A DNA stretch of 64,000 bases from BOG-908 sp963692875 (GTDB lineage: Bacteria > Pseudomonadota > Alphaproteobacteria > Acetobacterales > Acetobacteraceae): the NCBI GenBank assembly GCA_965198755.1, contig OZ240673.1, positions 3,658,001-3,722,000 of the forward strand, given 5' to 3'. The position numbers were made by a program, and so were the translations under genes. Of the stretch, positions 63,661 through 64,000 are shown piece after piece (the first letter of the stretch is position 1; the number at the start of each line of letters is the position of its first letter). The notes beneath the pieces were generated by a model, which was not told the origin of the DNA, did not search any database, and worked only from the letters and a program-made list of their open reading frames with translations.

Positions 63661-63774
63661 AAAAAAAGAACCAAAAAACTTTTGTCTCCGCTGTCGCGCG
63701 CTGCAGGAAACGCTGCGACAGCAAGACAGAAAGTTTTTTGCTGCCCTTATGACATAAGCACGCCTCGCTTTCTT
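63634..63774. repeat. Polar palindromic repeat, copy 23 (A left, decayed right)
   Basis: The A arm (GTTC/GAACC) is intact and continues into the OprB-like signal sequence. The right arm is broken after TTTTTTGCTGC and ends AAGCACGCCTCGCTTTC, the same ending as the decayed arm at 33186-33202. Confidence 0.85.
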
Positions 63775-63790
63775 CACTCTCGCGCTCGGG

Positions 63791-64000
63791 TCAGAACCGG
63801 GACGTGTTCTTAAACCGGCCCACATCGGTGACGACGAGACTCGAGAAATCCCCTCCCTCGGTTTCGACGTCAAACACGTGGTGGTCGGGCGCGCGCCATC
63901 TGAACAAACAGTACAACAAGCCATCCGCCTCACACGCGATCGTTTCAGGATACGGGCAAGCCGTCCTGCGCCCTCCGCAATCGCTCGAGCCACAGTCAAT
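63791..64000 (-). CDS. C-terminal part of an unrecognised gene, cut by window edge
   Basis: An open frame of 69 codons with protein-like composition runs in from the right edge (IDCGSSDCGGRRTACP, ... LLYCLFRWRAPDHHVFDVE ... VTDVGRFKNTSRF) to TGA at 63793-63791. Four cysteines occur in the visible first half. No start is in the window and the family is not recognised. Confidence 0.6.
   Translation of the reverse strand: MDCGSSDCGGRRTACPYPETIACEADGLLYCLFRWRAPDHHVFDVETEGGDFSSLVVTDVGRFKNTSRF

Noticed and set aside
4077..63774. Interpretation of the repeats as a CRISPR array
   Set aside because: Copies are dispersed by kilobases, are palindromic within arms and have no regular spacers or cas genes.
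4077..63774. Interpretation of each repeat arm as an ordinary Rho-independent terminator
   Set aside because: The stems are mostly A-T with only a five-base clamp and tiny loop, and copies also occupy divergent promoter gaps (16451-16577, 58009-58134) where terminators would not be expected. A termination effect in some contexts is not excluded.
63661..63999. OprB-like gene extended to the window edge
   Set aside because: The extension overlaps the repeat and another, more protein-like frame (63791-64000) on the same strand.

Overview
The window looks like chromosomal DNA of a high-GC alphaproteobacterium, most likely Acetobacteraceae or a near relative in Rhodospirillales. This is an inference from gene content (OprB-like and BBP2-like porins, CzcCBA-type efflux, DnaKJ and GlnK-AmtB of alphaproteobacterial type, IS1595-family elements) and base composition. 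No rRNA, tRNA or CRISPR array was found.

Layout: 1-3225 ECF sigma factor overlapping a Ser/Thr kinase-TPR gene; 3589-10048 Zur, a secreted M1 peptidase and a secreted tricorn-like protease; 10200-11960 L,D-transpeptidase and a small proline-rich lipoprotein; 12176-14430 an AT-richer accessory patch (two small proteins, a DUF3800 protein, an IS1595-family transposase); 14685-21523 ABC exporter, DUF779 protein, diguanylate cyclase, TonB-dependent receptor; 21586-22613 an intact IS1595-family insertion; 22969-26274 a BNR-repeat protein; 26535-33845 an oxidative catabolic block (TetR/aldo-keto reductase, coniferyl-type aldehyde dehydrogenase, SDR, Baeyer-Villiger monooxygenase, TetR); 34120-39951 LysR/hydrolase, acyl-CoA thioesterase, RTX-like protein, thiolase; 40703-41947 sedolisin; 42269-45454 dnaK-dnaJ; 46224-49442 repetitive surface protein and TPR/GT9-like protein; 49585-55823 CzcB-CzcA-outer membrane factor; 56154-57833 porin; 58355-60255 glnK-amtB; 60883-63660 two porins; 63791-64000 a gene cut by the window edge.

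The outstanding feature is a dispersed repeat of about 125-133 bp. It has both arms at 17 loci and partial or decayed arms at about eight more, and it fills many intergenic gaps. Each arm is itself a palindrome (a five-base clamp, a T-run facing an A-run, the complementary clamp), followed by AAAAAACTTTTG towards a centre that usually carries GCTGTCGCG and/or CGCGACAGC. Arms fall into two classes: A (clamp GGTTC/GAACC or GGTCC/GGACC, outer flank GCAAGC) and B (clamp GCTTC/GAAGC or GCTGC/GCAGC, outer flank GCAAGGC). In 15 of 17 two-armed copies one end is A and the other B, so the unit is polar and occurs in both orientations. One copy is split by the IS1595-family insertion, with an 8-bp target duplication. 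Two genes appear to take the start of their signal peptide from an A arm. Separate structured elements are a 129-bp near-perfect hairpin between dnaK and dnaJ and a 216-bp MITE-like nested inverted repeat near 30.2 kb.

Cooperation between genes: the CzcB, CzcA and outer-membrane-factor genes form one tripartite metal efflux system; the monooxygenase and SDR genes are 4 nt apart and probably controlled by the divergent TetR; GlnK and AmtB form the standard ammonium uptake pair; the M1 and tricorn-like proteases are both exported and probably act in sequence on peptides.
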